Assembly: GCA_947451925.1 (NCBI GenBank)
Contig: CANGAW010000031.1
Coordinates: forward strand, 1-36,095
DNA: 36,095 bases
Reading direction: 5' to 3'
Origin: Burkholderiales bacterium
GTDB lineage: Bacteria > Pseudomonadota > Gammaproteobacteria > Burkholderiales > Burkholderiaceae_D
In this document: piece after piece, positions 34,195 through 36,095 of the stretch
Layout of the letters: each line of letters starts with the position of its first letter
How positions within the stretch are numbered: the first letter of the stretch is position 1
Translations under genes and position numbers: made by a program
The notes under the pieces: model-generated
Told to the model about the DNA's origin: nothing
What the model saw: only the letters and a program-made list of their open reading frames with translations
Databases searched by the model: none

Positions 34195-34535
34195 GCAAGA
34201 CTCCAAAAAATGAATGTTGTTCACTGCCGGATATCAAGGCCGACAGTGAGCAGGGAGGAAAAATAAAGAGGCAAGTGTTTCCGCACGCTTTTAATTAGTA
34301 ATTGGCGGAAACTCATTCTGACTATGAGCCTGGCTCACTGGATGACACCGTGCGGGCGATGAAAAAAAAGAATGCAGACATATTCAAAGACCAGAAATGG
34401 TTTCAAATCTGCGAGGGCGAAATAGAAAATGCCCCAGTCCGGCTAAGCGGCTGAGGCATGGAAATGTGGACTGCTCGGTGACATTCGCTATAAAAAAATA
34501 GCAGTCATTAATCAGGAAGCTTTTCGATTGCCATG
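34195..34535. other. Intergenic region upstream of the OMP gene, before repeat copy B
   Basis: No gene is supported. It has a GTTTCCGC/GCGGAAAC hairpin (34277-34284 with 34305-34312) in the likely leader or promoter of the OMP gene, and the terminator-like hairpin at 34422-34459. A 50-codon plus-strand frame (TTG at about 34302 to TGA near 34452) was not accepted. Confidence 0.5.
34419..34459 (-). terminator. Terminator-like hairpin facing the minus strand
   Basis: Minus-strand ATGCC, CAG and CGG segments pair with CCG, CTG and GGCAT across 34429-34459 with single-base mismatches, followed by TTTTCTATTT. It lies below repeat copy B and could end transcripts from the broken hipA. Confidence 0.5.
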
Positions 34536-34684
34536 GAAGACACTGGGTCCCGATTTTCATCGGGACGACGTATACGGGACTAGTTGACTAACACCCGTCG
34601 TCCCGGTGCAGGCCGGGACCCAGTGTCTTTCGTTTCAAAGGTCTTTCAATGCAAACGAAAAGTTATCCCTTAACTGACTGGCAT
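34536..34684 (-). repeat. Cloverleaf palindromic repeat, copy B (inverted relative to copy A)
   Basis: The closing stem AAGACACTGG/CCAGTGTCTT (34537-34546, 34620-34629) encloses hairpin GTCCCGAT-TTTC-ATCGGGAC (34547-34566), a diverged central arm (34567-34599) and hairpin GTCCCGG/CCGGGAC (34600-34619). Read on the minus strand, the first hairpin is identical over 20 nt to hairpin 3 of copy A and the last differs from hairpin 1 of copy A at one position. The right end CCCTTAACTGACTGGCAT also occurs at the right end of copy A. The left terminal repeat is degraded. Confidence 0.8.
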
Positions 34685-35463
34685 AGTGGACCCAGTCTCA
34701 CCAATAGATCTCTGGAGCCGTCGTATCGTCAGTGCGCAGCGCTGTTCAATTAAGGTAATGATCTTCTCGACCATAGGATGGTCTGCAAACCCGCGTGCAG
34801 GATCCGACTGGAGTGCGCGCGCCGCAGCCGGCAGTGACTTCGCCAAGGCCAGAACACGCTTTTTCATTTGTGGCTTGGCCAGACCTGCCGCATCGGCAAA
34901 CTGTTCCCAATGCCTGGCCTCCACTTCGCTGAATTTGTATTTGCTGCCGAGTTTCATCGCCATTTTTGACGTCAGTGATGGATACACGGCGGTTGACAGC
35001 GTGTCGTAGAGCGGTGCCAGTACCGGGGCTGTAGAGGGTGCTTGATGTGTATAGAGTAGTGAGAAGTTTTTGGCATGCGCGTCGTGATTGCCAATGAGTG
35101 TGTTGAAGATGACGTAATCCAGCATTTTCAATACCTGCGGGGCACTCGGGCGCGTTATGCGTCGCAGCAGACTAAAACATTGCGCAAGGTCTGGCCCGCC
35201 TTCGTTTTGGTATTTCATTTCCGGTGCTACGCCTAGTGCCTGACAAAAGTCTTCTTGATGCAAGCGTTGTTTTTGATCTGCTGAATTTGTAATCCGGTCA
35301 TAGCGTTCAACCAGTAAAAGCGGCCGCCTGCAGCGGCAGAGAACAGGACAAGGCGACCGCATTTTTTTGCTGCAGCCAGCGATGCAGGTAACAAAAATTC
35401 AGCCGCCCTTCGTCTAATGTCAGCGTGCCGACTTGGTCGGCAAACAACCAGACTGGTGGACAT
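34670..35463 (-). pseudogene. Broken hipA-like kinase gene (internal deletion and frameshifts)
   Basis: HipA toxins are Ser/Thr kinases that phosphorylate a tRNA synthetase. The N-terminal subdomain is read in one frame (35307-35465: WLFADQVGTLTLDEGRL, QKNAVALS, SLPLQAAAF) and then stops. The C-terminal part is read in another frame (34670-35330: LLLVERYDR, HQEDFCQALG, KYQNEGGPDL, catalytic loop NHDAHAKNFS, LAPLYDTLS). Against a ~430-residue HipA, roughly 180 residues are missing between them, including the ATP-binding loop and catalytic Lys. The most likely original start, ATG 35463, is out of frame with the N-terminal piece. The last residues MPVS and the TAA come from the end of repeat copy B. 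No hipB is present. Confidence 0.8.
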
Positions 35464-35520
35464 GATCGTTGCAAGTTCCCGTTCGGGTAATTACAAGCTT
35501 CTTTCAAGCTAAAGGAGAGT

Positions 35521-35542
35521 AAATATCCCGTACGGGATATTT
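35521..35542. promoter_or_regulatory. HipB-like operator, perfect 22-bp palindrome
   Basis: A perfect palindrome contains TATCC-N6-GGATA; the E. coli HipB operator is TATCC-N8-GGATA. A weaker related dyad CCCG-TT-CGGG lies at 35478-35487. Both are upstream of the hipA relic, as expected for an autoregulated hipBA unit that has lost its antitoxin gene. Confidence 0.6.
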
Positions 35543-35578
35543 TTAAAATGTTATGCGTTACGTCTGCCGGTTAAAAGG

Positions 35579-36094
35579 CTAATGAAACTCAAACAGAAAT
35601 TCATCCATGATTTTTTGATTTTCAACGATGGCATAGCCGTGTATATCCATTTGCGCGATTTGAAAATGTGGCCCGTAGCAGGCATCTTTTGGAATAGTGA
35701 AAGACCAGACTTCACAATCCAACCCCGCTTTGGCGCAGAACGCTAACCACGCCGGAAATAAATAACCGAAGGGCTGACGCGGCATCAAGCCTGTGGGGTC
35801 GTGAATAACGCCATTATTTTCCGCATCGGCCAGAGTTGTTTGTGCAACCAAAAACCGGGTTTCGCAAAAGAGGCTGGTTTCATTGTCAATATATGTCGGA
35901 ACAAAGACTGCACTTAGTATTTTCCAAACCATCCAGATTGCTACGCATGGCCAAAATAACAGCATCACAAAAGCGGCCAGGCCTTGAATGCCGGCGTGTT
36001 CCAGTCGCTCTCTGATTGACGCAGTGGGCGAAATGTAATTGGCAAAATAATGATAGCTGTCCGTTTTAACTTGAGAGCCACTCAGTTTATTGAC
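35579..36094 (-). CDS. Hypothetical membrane protein, N-terminus beyond the window
   Basis: The frame is open from the right edge to a stop at 35579, giving at least 171 residues. It has one or two hydrophobic segments around LAAFVMLLFWPCVAIWMVW and ILSAVFVP, followed by a soluble C-terminal part (DNETSLFCETRFLVA, FGYLFPAWLAFCAKAGLDC). A GTG at about 35968 could serve as an internal start, but the frame clearly continues upstream. No family is recognised. It lies upstream of the hipA relic on the same strand, with a gap of about 115 bp holding the operator. Confidence 0.55.
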   Translation of the reverse strand, partial: VNKLSGSQVKTDSYHYFANYISPTASIRERLEHAGIQGLAAFVMLLFWPCVAIWMVWKILSAVFVPTYIDNETSLFCETRFLVAQTTLADAENNGVIHDPTGLMPRQPFGYLFPAWLAFCAKAGLDCEVWSFTIPKDACYGPHFQIAQMDIHGYAIVENQKIMDEFLFEFH

Positions 36095-36095
36095 G

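Noticed and set aside
34302..34454. 50-codon plus-strand frame with KKKNADIFKDQKWFQICEGE
   Set aside because: It starts with TTG right after a stop, has no ribosome binding site and matches no family; it might be debris but cannot be supported as a gene.
35233..35463. 76-codon minus-strand frame beginning at ATG 35463
   Set aside because: The ATG is probably the old hipA start, but this frame departs from the HipA sequence after a few codons; it is treated as part of the pseudogene.

Overview
The window looks like chromosomal DNA of a betaproteobacterium. The OmpR, NahR-type LysR and IspD/IspF proteins read like Burkholderiales proteins, and the moderately GC-rich composition and the AddB-like/UvrD pair suggest Oxalobacteraceae or a close relative. 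The family-level placement is an inference from protein resemblance only.

Housekeeping end (1-5.7 kb): a 5'-anchored fragment of mfd runs off the left edge. Divergent from it is an overlapping ispD-ispF pair (MEP isoprenoid pathway), which meets a convergent ompR-envZ two-component pair. A small secreted protein, a tRNA-Arg(ACG) with promoter and terminator, and a decayed HTH-antitoxin fragment follow.

Aromatic catabolism (6.1-16 kb): a NahR/NagR-type LysR gene is divergent from a long minus-strand operon, nagAa-nagI-nagK-nagG-nagH-nagAb-nagL. The products would convert salicylate to gentisate (NagAa/Ab/G/H), open the ring (NagI), isomerise maleylpyruvate (NagL) and hydrolyse fumarylpyruvate to fumarate and pyruvate (NagK). 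The operon continues into a periplasmic PQQ-dependent alcohol dehydrogenase carrying the Asp pair typical of lanthanide-type enzymes. After a terminator comes an aromatic acid:H+ symporter of the MFS. The intergenic region holds two dyads at spacings expected for LysR-type activation.

Oxo-acid cluster (16-23.2 kb): an Lrp/AsnC regulator is divergent from an acetolactate-synthase-like ThDP enzyme (no small subunit nearby), a fused indolepyruvate-ferredoxin-oxidoreductase-type enzyme and a mandelate-racemase-like enolase-superfamily protein in which one catalytic Lys is Arg. The joint pathway is not one I recognise and is the best candidate here for an undescribed system.

Accessory and repair region (23.4-36.1 kb): an unknown one-TM protein, a bacterial OGFr-domain protein, a doubtful small membrane ORF, an AddA/AddB-like helicase-nuclease pair, a cytoplasmic VIT-vWA protein and a small outer-membrane beta-barrel protein. 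The last two lie between two oppositely oriented copies of a cloverleaf-shaped palindromic repeat. One copy abuts, and appears to supply the stop codon of, a broken hipA gene. The hipA relic still has a perfect HipB-like operator upstream but no hipB. A partial membrane protein runs off the right edge. No CRISPR array, rRNA, intact IS or phage gene was seen.
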